Assembly (NCBI GenBank): GCA_040882225.1
Contig: JBBEBR010000007.1
Span: 1 to 64,000 of the forward strand
From: Gracilimonas sp040882225
GTDB taxonomy: Bacteria > Bacteroidota > Rhodothermia > Balneolales > Balneolaceae
Direction of reading: 5' to 3'
Length of the DNA: 64,000 bases
The stretch's first letter is position 1; every line of letters begins with the position of its first letter. Both the position numbers and the translations under genes were made by a program. Below the pieces are notes generated by a model. The model saw nothing but the letters and a program-made list of their open reading frames with translations. It ran no database searches and was not told where the DNA came from. Shown here one piece after another: positions 1-6,685 of the stretch.

Positions 1-57
1 AAGCAACACTGGGAACCAAAACCACGTCCGCGTCCCCAGTTGATGCGCTTGTTATAG
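1..57 (-). other. attC site, partial (SIR2 cassette)
   Basis: On the minus strand the R'' box CTATAAC (complement of 51-57) follows the SIR2 stop codon by 3 bases and runs into an arm with GCGCATCAACTGGGGACGCG. This arm is nearly identical to the one at 1081-1103. The second half (L'-R') lies beyond the window start. Confidence 0.75.
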
Positions 58-60
58 AAC

Positions 61-963
61 TTACCCGATGAATTCATGACGAATTTTATCAATAACTTTA
101 TTGTAGTAATCAGATTTGTTTTCACCACGAAAAGTTACAGGAATCGTTTCCACACCATTAGCTTTAAACATTTGAAGCTTGTGCTTTGAACCATTCTTAT
201 ATTTCTCTGGGTAGAAATAGACAATATTATTATCAATTGGGAAGCTTTTTTCGGCCTTTGCTCTAGCCCTGTATGTCAACAACCACCAAAGATGCATTTC
301 TACAAAATCCAAATTTAATCCAAGAATAAAGACATCATCTATAAAAAAAGAATCAATCCAACTATCATAATTTATTGAGTTGTTTAACAACCTTTTTTTA
401 ATAGAACCAAATTCTCTCTTTTTGTACACCCCTTTAGAGCCAGATACCACATAACTTCTCATTTGTTGGAGATATCCACTATAGTGTTCATAGCCTAATG
501 TAATTGTTTTTGGTGAAGTCTCACTTCCATGAATATGCCAGATTTTATGCTGATCTGTTTGATGGTATCTAAATACACTGTATAAACTCTCTTTAATTAT
601 ACCTTTATTAACACACTCATTTTTTTTTAAGAGTGCTGCTATTTCAAATGTCAAATCATAATTGGTGGTGAAGATATTTTGTATTCCAAGATCTAAAATC
701 GAATTATGAATTTCGTTTGGTTTTAATTTTCTTGTTTGAGAGGCAATAAAACTTTTAATTCTGTTTTCAGAAGTACCATACCTATTCAAAGCACTTAAAT
801 AAATTTCTTCATACAATAGTGGAAATGGCTTGTTATTATTGTCAGTATCAATTTCAGGATCACTTTTTGCATACTCCTTTAATCCTATAATAAGATTAGC
901 CCAAGAATAAGAATGAGAAATATTATTTATGTCATTACCTACTAAAAGAGCTTTTTGATTCAT
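61..963 (-). CDS. SIR2-like domain protein (cassette gene)
   Basis: A 300-residue protein that looks like a stand-alone SIR2_2-type domain. The supports are the TTNYD motif at residues 99-103, the WHIHGS motif around 142-147 (catalytic-His region of sirtuin-like NAD hydrolases), and an N-terminal LLVGND that resembles a degenerate Rossmann glycine loop. There is no signal peptide or membrane segment. In other bacteria, SIR2-like domains of this kind act as NAD-depleting effectors in antiphage systems such as Thoeris and DSR; that role here is inference. It is the sole gene of its cassette, starting 24 bases into it. The codon use is AT-rich compared with the chromosomal genes after 5.2 kb, as expected of acquired DNA. 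Confidence 0.75.
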   Translation of the reverse strand: MNQKALLVGNDINNISHSYSWANLIIGLKEYAKSDPEIDTDNNNKPFPLLYEEIYLSALNRYGTSENRIKSFIASQTRKLKPNEIHNSILDLGIQNIFTTNYDLTFEIAALLKKNECVNKGIIKESLYSVFRYHQTDQHKIWHIHGSETSPKTITLGYEHYSGYLQQMRSYVVSGSKGVYKKREFGSIKKRLLNNSINYDSWIDSFFIDDVFILGLNLDFVEMHLWWLLTYRARAKAEKSFPIDNNIVYFYPEKYKNGSKHKLQMFKANGVETIPVTFRGENKSDYYNKVIDKIRHEFIG

Positions 964-986
964 GAAACTGGTTTATTTGAGAAGTT

Positions 987-1110
987 CTATAACGACCCTG
1001 CGCATAACGGGCGCGGAGATTATGAGTTAATTAACGGCTAAAATTTCAAAACAAGCAACACTGTAAATCGAAGCCACGTCCGCGTCCCCAGTTGATGCGC
1101 TTGTTATGTG
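987..1110 (-). other. attC site (GTPase cassette)
   Basis: Minus strand: R'' CACATAAC (1103-1110), arm with GCATCAACTGGGGACGCGGAC, about 60 bases of imperfect spacer, then CTCCGCGCCC and R' GTTATGC (1002-1008). The junction with the next cassette is at GTTATAG (987-993). The inner arms GGGGACGCGG and CCGCGCCC can pair. The stop codon of the upstream gene lies inside R''. Confidence 0.85.
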
Positions 1111-1751
1111 TTTAAAAGGATAATGGCAAGTACTATTAAAAGTGCTAAAATTAAAAGAGATAAAAGTATTAGCTGTTTAGAATACTTTTTTTTTGAATAG
1201 AAGATGAAAGTATCATAAAGTTCTTTCTCTTTTTCATTAAAGACCATACTCTTCCCTGATACTGATCTGTTTTCATGAATTTTATTCAATATAAAGACGA
1301 AGGCATGTTCTTGTTCTTTGCTCCAATTTTCTACCCCTTTGATATATTTATTATTTTTGTCAAGAGATGTTTTGGTGAAAAAATCGAATTCAAAGTTAGG
1401 ATAATTAACTTGCTCAAATCCTTTTTTTAATTCTTTAAGCCAAGCCTTTTGAAAAAAAATATTCGAAACTACTAATATTTTAGTTATTGGAATTCTTCGC
1501 CCATCTTCTTCTTTATCACTTATCATTGTTTGAGCCAAATATAATTGGTTGCCGTCTCGATAAAAGGAGAGAATTGATGCTGAATAAAAGTTTCTTTCTT
1601 GAAGCTCAATGGGGTAATTTAGATTCAAGTACTTAAAACTGTTTCCCAATTTTTGTTTTAAGTCATCATACTGAATAGTCTCATTATTTAAGGAAATAAT
1701 TCTCAAATCTTCATATGGACTTATTCCCGGTATGTAGAAAATTTTTTCCAT
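1104..1751 (-). CDS. Tail-anchored membrane protein paired with GTPase
   Basis: A 215-residue protein of no family I recognise. It is mixed alpha/beta with no signal peptide and has one strongly hydrophobic segment near the C-terminus (about residues 190-212, rich in Leu/Ile/Ala) after a Lys-rich stretch, giving a tail-anchor topology with the bulk in the cytoplasm. The ATG at 1751 starts 1 base after the GTPase stop codon (TAATATG), so the two are translationally coupled. This start is preferred over an upstream TTG. Its stop codon TAA is built into the attC R'' box. The pairing suggests a membrane partner or effector of the GTPase; this is inference. Confidence 0.7.
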   Translation of the reverse strand: MEKIFYIPGISPYEDLRIISLNNETIQYDDLKQKLGNSFKYLNLNYPIELQERNFYSASILSFYRDGNQLYLAQTMISDKEEDGRRIPITKILVVSNIFFQKAWLKELKKGFEQVNYPNFEFDFFTKTSLDKNNKYIKGVENWSKEQEHAFVFILNKIHENRSVSGKSMVFNEKEKELYDTFIFYSKKKYSKQLILLSLLILALLIVLAIILLNT

Positions 1752-1752
1752 A

Positions 1753-2512
1753 TTATTTTTCAACTGCTTTCAGTAAAGCAGCAGAAATCGCATTTGGGCG
1801 ACTATCCTTTGATACTAAAGCTATAGGGGCTGCTAAAAGAAAATGCTGATTAAAAGCATCTAAACTCTCTTTAATATGAGTTTCAATTTCAGGTAAATTT
1901 CGGTCTGCCCATTCTTCCCTTTTATTTTTATCTGAAGAGATTTTATCCATTTTATTTACAAATAGAATTATACCAAAGTTTGGGGCATATAATTGATTAT
2001 TGGAAGAAATCCAGTCAATATCATCTTTAAAACGATCTTTCATTTTTACATTTGTATCATATTCGTATGCATCCAACATATAAAAGATAAAGTCAACATC
2101 CTTGCATACTTCTGCCCACTCGCCATTATCCCGAAAAGATATTTCACCTCCTACATCTTTAGGCTTTCTAACTTTTAGTTTTATGCTACTAACTGATGAT
2201 TCATCTGTTACTGGAATATTATAATTTATAATATGAGTTTTAAACTCTTCTACTTTTTGTAGTTTTGGAATATATCATTGGGTCAACTTCATAAGAGGGG
2301 TCTCGTAGGATATTTATAAAAGAGGTTTTTCCAGACTCTCCAGCACCGATTACTGCAAATGTTTTTCCATGAAATCTGAGTTTCAGTTTATGGAATTGTT
2401 TTTTTGTGAGCTCAAAAATAAATTCTCCTTTCTCTTCAAAAAAACTCATCAACTCCCGAAAAAGAGTGACTAGTTCACCCGCTTTCTTAATTTTCCCTGT
2501 TTTTCTTACCAT
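1753..2512 (-). pseudogene. ARF-like small GTPase, frameshifted
   Basis: The first open piece (start ATG at 2512) carries a P-loop GAGESGKTS at residues 56-64 after a basic helical N-terminus. It ends at a TAA at about 2240-2242. From about 2270 the +1 frame stays open and joins the second piece, which encodes KDVGGE (the G3 motif DxxG of ARF-like GTPases), then FIFYMLDAYE and the G4 motif NKMD, ending at 1753. Together they would make a roughly 250-residue GTPase with all main motifs. One extra base near 2265-2285 explains the break. It may be a true pseudogene, a sequencing error or a recoding site. It heads its cassette, 42 bases from the cassette end. Confidence 0.75.
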
Positions 2513-2553
2513 GATTAAATACCCCAATTTAAATTAAAGTTTGATTGTTTAAA

Positions 2554-2677
2554 CACATAACGGCACCGCGTTTAAGCGGCGCGGAGATTATAATTTCTTT
2601 GAAGTAGCGAAATTAATACCACACAAACAAGCCGGAAAAACTTCGTCCGCGTCCGACTTGAAACGCTTTGTTAGGGC
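2554..2677 (-). other. attC site (ORF-less cassette)
   Basis: Minus strand: R'' GCCCTAAC (2670-2677), arm AAAGCGTTTCAAGTCGGACG, about 60-base spacer, arm CCGCGCCGCTTAAACGCGG, R'/junction GTTATGTG (2554-2561). The TCAAG...GACGCG and CGCGCCGCTTAA elements match the canonical L'' and L' sides, which fixes the orientation. Confidence 0.9.
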
Positions 2678-2969
2678 CAGGCAGGTAGAACCGAAAACCC
2701 AAACCTGAAAACCACCGCAGCATTTACCCGCCTAAAAAGTTGGAACCAGGCGGCAGGCGCACGGGAAAAAGGTGGAGCAGGATGCCGAAAAAAGCAAAGC
2801 GCCACAGCCTTATAAGATCAAAAAAACTGAACCGAATTCGTGGCGCCCCGATTCTGGGGAGAAACTAAAAAAAGGGCAACCCACACCAACGAGCAGAACC
2901 GACTACCTGACCAAAAACCGCCACCAAAATGTACCCATGATTTTTACCCAAACGTGATGCGCCTGACGC
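2678..2969 (-). other. Cassette with no convincing gene
   Basis: This is the body of a cassette of about 300 bases between two attC sites. On the cassette strand the longest ATG frame gives only about 11 residues (from 2937). The opposite strand has a 61-codon GTG frame (2772-2957) of low-complexity, Lys/Pro-rich composition that I do not trust. Base composition is more GC-rich than the neighbouring cassettes. It may carry a promoter or small RNA, but nothing specific is visible. Confidence 0.6.
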
Positions 2970-3062
2970 GCCCTAACGGTTTGGCAAATAAGCGGCGCGG
3001 CTAAGTACTTGAATACAAGGCAACTAAACGTGAACGCGTCCGCTTGATTTGCTTTGTTAGCC
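2970..3062 (-). other. attC site (three-gene cassette)
   Basis: Minus strand: R'' GGCTAAC (3056-3062), arm AAAGCAAATCAAGCGGACGCG, short spacer, arm CCGCGCCGCTTATTTGCC, then GTTAGGGC (2970-2977). It is the most canonical site of the set: the arms pair over about 20 positions, with TTTGGC extending the stem beyond R''. Confidence 0.92.
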
Positions 3063-3359
3063 AAACTCTTGACTGACGATTTGGTAAAGCTCTCTGATAT
3101 GCTCATTAATTTCTTTGGATTTAAGAATGTAATTATCAGAGATTTGCTGTTGACTGATGTTGGATAGAAAAAACAGATCGTTGGCGATTAACCTTAATTT
3201 CTTTGTAATTAAAGAGTCTTTTTCAATTTCATTGTTTAATTGCCATCTATTTATTGATTTAGATGATAAGTCCATTAACTCTTCTGTGAAAGATTCAGAA
3301 CTATTTACAATTTGCAATACTTTTCTTTTTGCATCAATTCGGCTATTAAATTCGTCCAT
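3057..3359 (-). CDS. Small helical protein, third gene of cassette
   Basis: A 100-residue, mostly helical, charged protein of no family I recognise. No RxxxxH motif of HEPN ribonucleases is visible. The ATG at 3359 is preferred to the TTG at 3365. Its start overlaps the end of the nucleotidyltransferase gene by 14 bases, so the two are translated as a unit. Its TAA stop lies in the attC R'' box. Given its size, helicity and position beside an MNT-type nucleotidyltransferase, an antitoxin or accessory role is possible but unproven. Confidence 0.65.
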   Translation of the reverse strand: MDEFNSRIDAKRKVLQIVNSSESFTEELMDLSSKSINRWQLNNEIEKDSLITKKLRLIANDLFFLSNISQQQISDNYILKSKEINEHIRELYQIVSQEFG

Positions 3360-3978
3360 TATCAATCTCCATGTTTAGTGAATTAAACCAAGAATCTATG
3401 TGTGGTAGTGAGGTTTTTACTTTCTGAATTTCTGTTCCAGATAATATTTCACCAGTGCCACGAGTGCTTAAAATTCGTGCTCTAACTAAAATATCATACG
3501 TGCTTTCTGATATATTAAGTGAATTTTTCCCCAACAATTTCGAAGAATCTCTTGAAAAAATATTTTCACCTTTTGAAAGAGCAAAACAAGTAGAAAAATT
3601 TCTAATTGCTAAAAAAATGTTTGAAATCTCAAAAACAACACTATTTGTATTATTAAGCAAAGAACGTTTTGAGTCCAAATAAAGCGTCAAGAATTTATTG
3701 CAATCATGTACAGCATTTTTATAATCTGAAGGTGTCCCCAATTCGGCTATGAAATCTTTGCCATCACTCGAATAAACTAGTTTACTCTCAATTGAAAGAT
3801 GCCAAGCAAATGGATTTCCTTGATTCCATAACTCTTTAATTCTTTCATATGAATAAATGGAAAACTTATTTATGTCATACTTTTCGTTATACGAACTTAC
3901 TAAGGCCAAAAGATCAATGTCAGAGTAGTTGTCATAATCACCTCTTACCAATGAGCCAAAAACGTAAACATGATTCAT
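3346..3978 (-). CDS. MNT-type nucleotidyltransferase-domain protein
   Basis: A 210-residue protein whose N-terminus has the minimal nucleotidyltransferase signature: GS at residues 8-9, RGD at 12-14, then SDIDL with the paired aspartates at 20 and 22. The C-terminal half is helical, as in kanamycin-nucleotidyltransferase-like folds. Family members transfer nucleotides to proteins, RNA or antibiotics, and MNT proteins are common antitoxins in MNT-HEPN pairs. The start codon overlaps the stop of the pentapeptide gene by 4 bases (ATGA), so the two are translationally coupled. The target is unknown. Resistance-enzyme, antitoxin and defence-signalling roles all remain possible. Confidence 0.75.
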   Translation of the reverse strand: MNHVYVFGSLVRGDYDNYSDIDLLALVSSYNEKYDINKFSIYSYERIKELWNQGNPFAWHLSIESKLVYSSDGKDFIAELGTPSDYKNAVHDCNKFLTLYLDSKRSLLNNTNSVVFEISNIFLAIRNFSTCFALSKGENIFSRDSSKLLGKNSLNISESTYDILVRARILSTRGTGEILSGTEIQKVKTSLPHIDSWFNSLNMEIDNGRI

Positions 3979-4787
3979 CTTCTACTTAATCTCTTTATTA
4001 GTATTGAAATGAAAAAACCCATCATTAGTAGCCTCAAAAAAGTGATAAATGCTAAAAAAGAATTTGGAATTCCTAAGTCGACGTCAACTCCAAGAAAGAT
4101 TTGTGGTGACACAATCATTGCTTTCATGTAAGATGAAAGATGCATTGGATCATAGTTGTTAAGAACAGTAACTAATCCTATAAAAATTAGAATGAATGCA
4201 ATAGTTCTCATTAGTTTATATGCACTTTCTCCATTTCCCCAAACAATATCCAATGATTTAAACCAAAGCCATTTAAGAAACATGATAAAGCGAGTGCTAC
4301 GGCTCTTATATTTCTTTCTATAGTAAGATTCTTTTGAATGCCAAGCTTTCTTCAAATGCACTTCTGTTGCCTCAAGTTCAACAAGAATGGCTTTATTAAC
4401 CCCATCATAATTTCCAAGTTGGGCAAAGTTAGTTCTTAAAGTACGTGCAAATTTAAGCTTTAAGTTCTCGTAAGGCGGACATGAAGTATCTATGATATCT
4501 TCGTCTACAATGGTATTATTGAAATCTGTGTAAGAAAAGTTACAGCCTTCGAATTTCGCTCCATATAAATTTGTATTTATGAACTTGCAACCTGTAAAAT
4601 CACACGAATCAAAATTACTATTTCTGAAATAACAATGGTCAAAAATGGTATATCTAAAATCAACAGATCTAAAGGTTTTTCCTTTTGCCGTTACTCTTAA
4701 AAAATAGTGATTGAGAAATTTTTCATTTTCTAAATCCTCAGTAATCTCTTGATCACTATAATTTTTCCCTTTATTTGGTGAGAACAT
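3975..4787 (-). CDS. Pentapeptide-repeat protein with C-terminal membrane channel-like domain
   Basis: A 270-residue protein. Residues 39-93 are pentapeptide repeats (A/S/C-D/N-F pattern, e.g. NSNFD, SCDFT, TNLYG, GCNFS) forming a short right-handed quadrilateral helix. A basic linker follows, then WGNGESAYKL and two hydrophobic segments at about 190-210 and 245-265 that end in IKRLSRR. This layout resembles pentapeptide proteins fused to a two-helix potassium-channel-like domain, but no TxGYG selectivity filter is present. It is the first gene of the cassette, 30 bases from the junction. A membrane effector regulated by the following genes is an inference. Confidence 0.75.
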   Translation of the reverse strand: MFSPNKGKNYSDQEITEDLENEKFLNHYFLRVTAKGKTFRSVDFRYTIFDHCYFRNSNFDSCDFTGCKFINTNLYGAKFEGCNFSYTDFNNTIVDEDIIDTSCPPYENLKLKFARTLRTNFAQLGNYDGVNKAILVELEATEVHLKKAWHSKESYYRKKYKSRSTRFIMFLKWLWFKSLDIVWGNGESAYKLMRTIAFILIFIGLVTVLNNYDPMHLSSYMKAMIVSPQIFLGVDVDLGIPNSFLAFITFLRLLMMGFFISILIKRLSRR

Positions 4788-4815
4788 ATGATTTTAGATT
4801 AAGTTTATTCGAGTT

Positions 4816-4822
4816 GGCTAAC
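4816..4822 (-). other. Upstream junction of the cassette array
   Basis: GTTAGCC on the minus strand (complement of 4816-4822) matches the R'' box of the three-gene cassette and marks where the first cassette meets chromosomal sequence. No second arm or attI-like paired integrase site could be recognised upstream of it. Confidence 0.7.
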
Positions 4823-4872
4823 ATATTAATGATGAACATTTCATCGGGGATAAATGTATATAATCTCCTTTA

Positions 4873-4901
4873 ATAATGCTTAAGAAGTTACTGCACATCA
4901 A
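4873..4901 (-). promoter_or_regulatory. Candidate promoter driving the cassettes
   Basis: Minus strand TTGATG (4896-4901), 17-base spacer, CATTAT (4873-4878), placed about 50 bases upstream of the first cassette junction, where an integron Pc promoter would be expected. It is sigma70-like; in this lineage promoter consensus is uncertain. Confidence 0.35.
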
Positions 4902-5203
4902 GTATTTATTGAAATAATGTTCCATAAAGTAGTTCATATAAATCGGCTGATAAAACTTTATGAAACATTTAAGAAAATTCCCAAAAAAAATCCCCTCCCT
5001 AAATGAATAGAACGGGGACGAATGAATGTCTAAAAAAACGAGTGGTTTAGCTTTTTACTTTTTTGCATTTCAAGGACGAGGGTATGCTTGATTCCCCGGC
5101 CGGGCTGATAATTCTGTATTAATGGATCTAATAATCACCAAAACCTGACATGTCTATAAAAATTTTATCGAGGCAGATTTAGTAAAGAATTGCAAACTTC
5201 CAT

Positions 5204-5233
5204 AAATCGACCGAAATTTATTTCGGCTGATTT
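5204..5233 (+). repeat. Inverted repeat before mrp operon
   Basis: AAATCGACCGAAA, loop TTTA, TTTCGGCTGATTT: two 13-base arms with two mismatches, with a perfect CCGAAA/TTTCGG core. It lies 55 bases before the mrpE start and could be an operator or a leader hairpin of the antiporter operon. Confidence 0.5.
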
Positions 5234-5287
5234 GGAGAATTTGTATGTTTCGAGCCGTTCAAAAAAAGCTAAACAACCTCTCAATCG

Positions 5288-5845
5288 TTGAAGTCACTTT
5301 CTGTAAAAAGTACCCTTCTCTCCTTTATAAGCCTGATGGCATTTTGGTTCATCATGAGTGGCTATTTCGATATCATACACACAATTATGGGGGTAATAAG
5401 TGTTTCTATTGTGCTGGCTTTGAATTATCGGTATAAAAAGCATCGATTTTTTGAGGACGAGAACGATGTTATGAACGAGCTTCGCCTTATCAAGCTTCCT
5501 TATTACCTGGCCTGGCTTTTGTACCAAATTATAGTCTCTGCCATACAGGTGACGCGAATCCTGCTTTTCCCAAAAGTAACCGCTCAGCCGCAAATGATTC
5601 GTTTTAAAGTGAATTTGCCCAATGTACATGCCCGCGTAATCCTCGGAAATTCCATCTCTCTTACTCCAGGCACTCTTACCGTCGCAATCGAAGGCGATGA
5701 GTTCTTGGTGCATTCCCTTGTCCCCATGGCTTTTGCCGGAATTGTGGACGATTCCATGCCGCGCCAGGTGTTAAAGCTTTTTACTAAAGAAGTGTACCCG
5801 GTGGTTTCAGATGTAAGAATAATAAACTCAGCGGAGCAACTTTGA
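5288..5845 (+). CDS. mrpE: Na+/H+ antiporter subunit MrpE
   Basis: A 185-residue MnhE-family protein with two N-terminal membrane helices and a soluble domain carrying the family pattern ILGNSISLTPGTL followed by VAIEGDEFLVH. It is an accessory subunit of the multi-subunit cation/proton antiporter in the cytoplasmic membrane. The start is uncertain: this frame opens with TTG at 5288 after a stop at 5270, while an ATG at 5245 with a GGAG 8 bases upstream is in another frame. An internal ATG at 5339 is possible but would cut the first helix. The gene overlaps mrpF by 4 bases and heads the operon. Confidence 0.85.
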   Translation: MKSLSVKSTLLSFISLMAFWFIMSGYFDIIHTIMGVISVSIVLALNYRYKKHRFFEDENDVMNELRLIKLPYYLAWLLYQIIVSAIQVTRILLFPKVTAQPQMIRFKVNLPNVHARVILGNSISLTPGTLTVAIEGDEFLVHSLVPMAFAGIVDDSMPRQVLKLFTKEVYPVVSDVRIINSAEQL

Positions 5846-6120
5846 TGGAAACTTTTTTTCTGTACAGCGCCGTCATTCTTACCGCTATAATTGCAGTGCC
5901 GGCATATAGAGTTGTGAAAGGCCCCACCGTTTTTGACCGCCTGATTGGCACCAACGCCATCGCCACAAAAACCATCGCCTTAATCTGCCTTATTGGTTAT
6001 TTATTTGGCCGCATCGACATGTTTATCGACATCACCCTCGCTTACGCCATTTTAGGATTTATCGGCTCGCTGGCCATCGCGAAATATTTTTCATCTTCTA
6101 AAGGGCATTTCGATGATTGA
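5842..6120 (+). CDS. mrpF: Na+/H+ antiporter subunit MrpF
   Basis: A 92-residue protein with three membrane helices. The MrpF signature is clear: VVKGPTVFDRLIGTNAIATK in the first loop, then DITLAYAILGFIG. It starts with ATG overlapping the mrpE stop by 4 bases and overlaps mrpG by 8 bases, so the E-F-G genes are translationally coupled in the usual Mrp order. It is a small structural subunit of the membrane antiporter complex. Confidence 0.92.
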   Translation: MMETFFLYSAVILTAIIAVPAYRVVKGPTVFDRLIGTNAIATKTIALICLIGYLFGRIDMFIDITLAYAILGFIGSLAIAKYFSSSKGHFDD

Positions 6121-6436
6121 TATTACTTCCATCTTCACCATCATTTTTGTTGTAGCAGGAATTTTCTTTCTGTTGATTGGCAGCATCGGCACCATTCGCC
6201 TGCCCGATTTTTACTCGCGCACCCACGCCGTCAGTAAAAGTGACGCGCTTGGCATCATGCTTATCATTGTGGGATTAATTATTTATGAAGGGCTGCATAT
6301 TAACAGCCTCAAGCTTTTGCTTATTCTCTTGTTTATATCACTTGCCAATCCCATTGGAATTCACGCTTTGGCGAACGCGGCTTATGAATCCGGCTTAAAA
6401 CCACTTTTTTTCAAAGACAAAAAGAATCAAAAATAA
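6113..6436 (+). CDS. mrpG: Na+/H+ antiporter subunit MrpG
   Basis: A 107-residue PhaG/MnhG-family protein with three membrane helices and the diagnostic IGTIRLPDFYSRTHAVSK and DALG motifs after helix 1. Length is normal for the family. It overlaps mrpF by 8 bases and is followed 3 bases later by the MbhD-like gene. It is part of the same cytoplasmic-membrane antiporter complex. Confidence 0.93.
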   Translation: MIDITSIFTIIFVVAGIFFLLIGSIGTIRLPDFYSRTHAVSKSDALGIMLIIVGLIIYEGLHINSLKLLLILLFISLANPIGIHALANAAYESGLKPLFFKDKKNQK

Positions 6437-6439
6437 ACC

Positions 6440-6685
6440 ATGTACTGGGAACTCGAACTCATATTATTTGTCTTTCTGTTGATCACAGCCATCATTGCCC
6501 TGGAAGCAAAAGACCTGTTGATCGCGGTAGTTACCCTTACTCTTTTTTCTTTTTTGATGGCACTGCTTTTCACCACCATGGGCGCGGTTGATGTTGGCTT
6601 CACCGAAGCCGTTGTTGGTGCCGGTGTTACGGGCATTTTATTGATCATTGCAATCTATCAAACCACATTTAAGACAGTAGATTGA
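6440..6685 (+). CDS. MbhD-like subunit (DUF4040; MrpA C-terminal part)
   Basis: An 81-residue protein with three membrane helices. The AKDLLIAVV and VDVGFTEAVVGAGVTG motifs match the DUF4040/MbhD domain, which in classical seven-gene Mrp operons is fused to the C-terminus of MrpA. Here it is a free-standing gene, as in Mbh hydrogenases and in split-MrpA operons. Its stop overlaps the next gene's TTG start (TTGA). Confidence 0.88.
   Translation: MYWELELILFVFLLITAIIALEAKDLLIAVVTLTLFSFLMALLFTTMGAVDVGFTEAVVGAGVTGILLIIAIYQTTFKTVD

Larger units (their letters stand above)
1..4822 (-). mobile_element. Integron cassette array without integrase (CALIN-like)
   Basis: Four attC-type sites, all in the same orientation (R'' to R' on the minus strand), separate four cassettes whose clear genes also read on the minus strand. 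Each complete cassette starts with a TTRRRY-like end that matches its own R'' box: TTATAG/CTATAAC for the SIR2 cassette, TTATGTG/CACATAAC for the GTPase cassette, TTAGGGC/GCCCTAAC for the ORF-less one, TTAGCC/GGCTAAC for the three-gene one. This reciprocity is the hallmark of integrase-excised circles. The upstream terminus is at about 4816-4822. No tyrosine recombinase lies between there and the mrp operon, where attI and intI should be. The array runs off the window at position 1, so total size is unknown. Confidence 0.85.
4823..5287. other. Intergenic stretch between array and mrp operon
   Basis: About 460 AT-rich bases without a convincing gene on either strand. It contains a candidate promoter towards the array, an AAAGGAG on the minus strand (about 4865-4871) not followed by a good start, a CCCGGCCGGG palindrome (about 5095-5104) and an inverted repeat before mrpE. 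No integrase or recognisable attI is present. Confidence 0.6.

Noticed and set aside
2772..2957. Plus-strand 61-codon frame in the ORF-less cassette
   Set aside because: GTG start, opposite to the cassette direction, low-complexity composition; no ribosome-binding site.
2903..3106. Minus-strand frame of 67 codons crossing an attC site
   Set aside because: It begins inside the coding region of the previous gene and reads through both attC arms, so it is an incidental frame.
3057..3359. HEPN ribonuclease next to the nucleotidyltransferase
   Set aside because: No RxxxxH motif could be found, so the HEPN label is not supported.
5210..5226. CCGAAATTTATTTCGG as intrinsic terminator
   Set aside because: No T tract follows; it is part of a longer inverted repeat and more likely regulatory.
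4823..5287. Search for an attI site or intI remnant
   Set aside because: No tyrosine-recombinase motif or paired integrase-core sites were recognisable in either strand.
5245..5436. ATG frame at 5245 with a GGAG upstream, before mrpE
   Set aside because: Its translation has no similarity to MrpE and overlaps mrpE in another frame; the mrpE frame from 5288 gives the conserved protein. The SD position remains noted.
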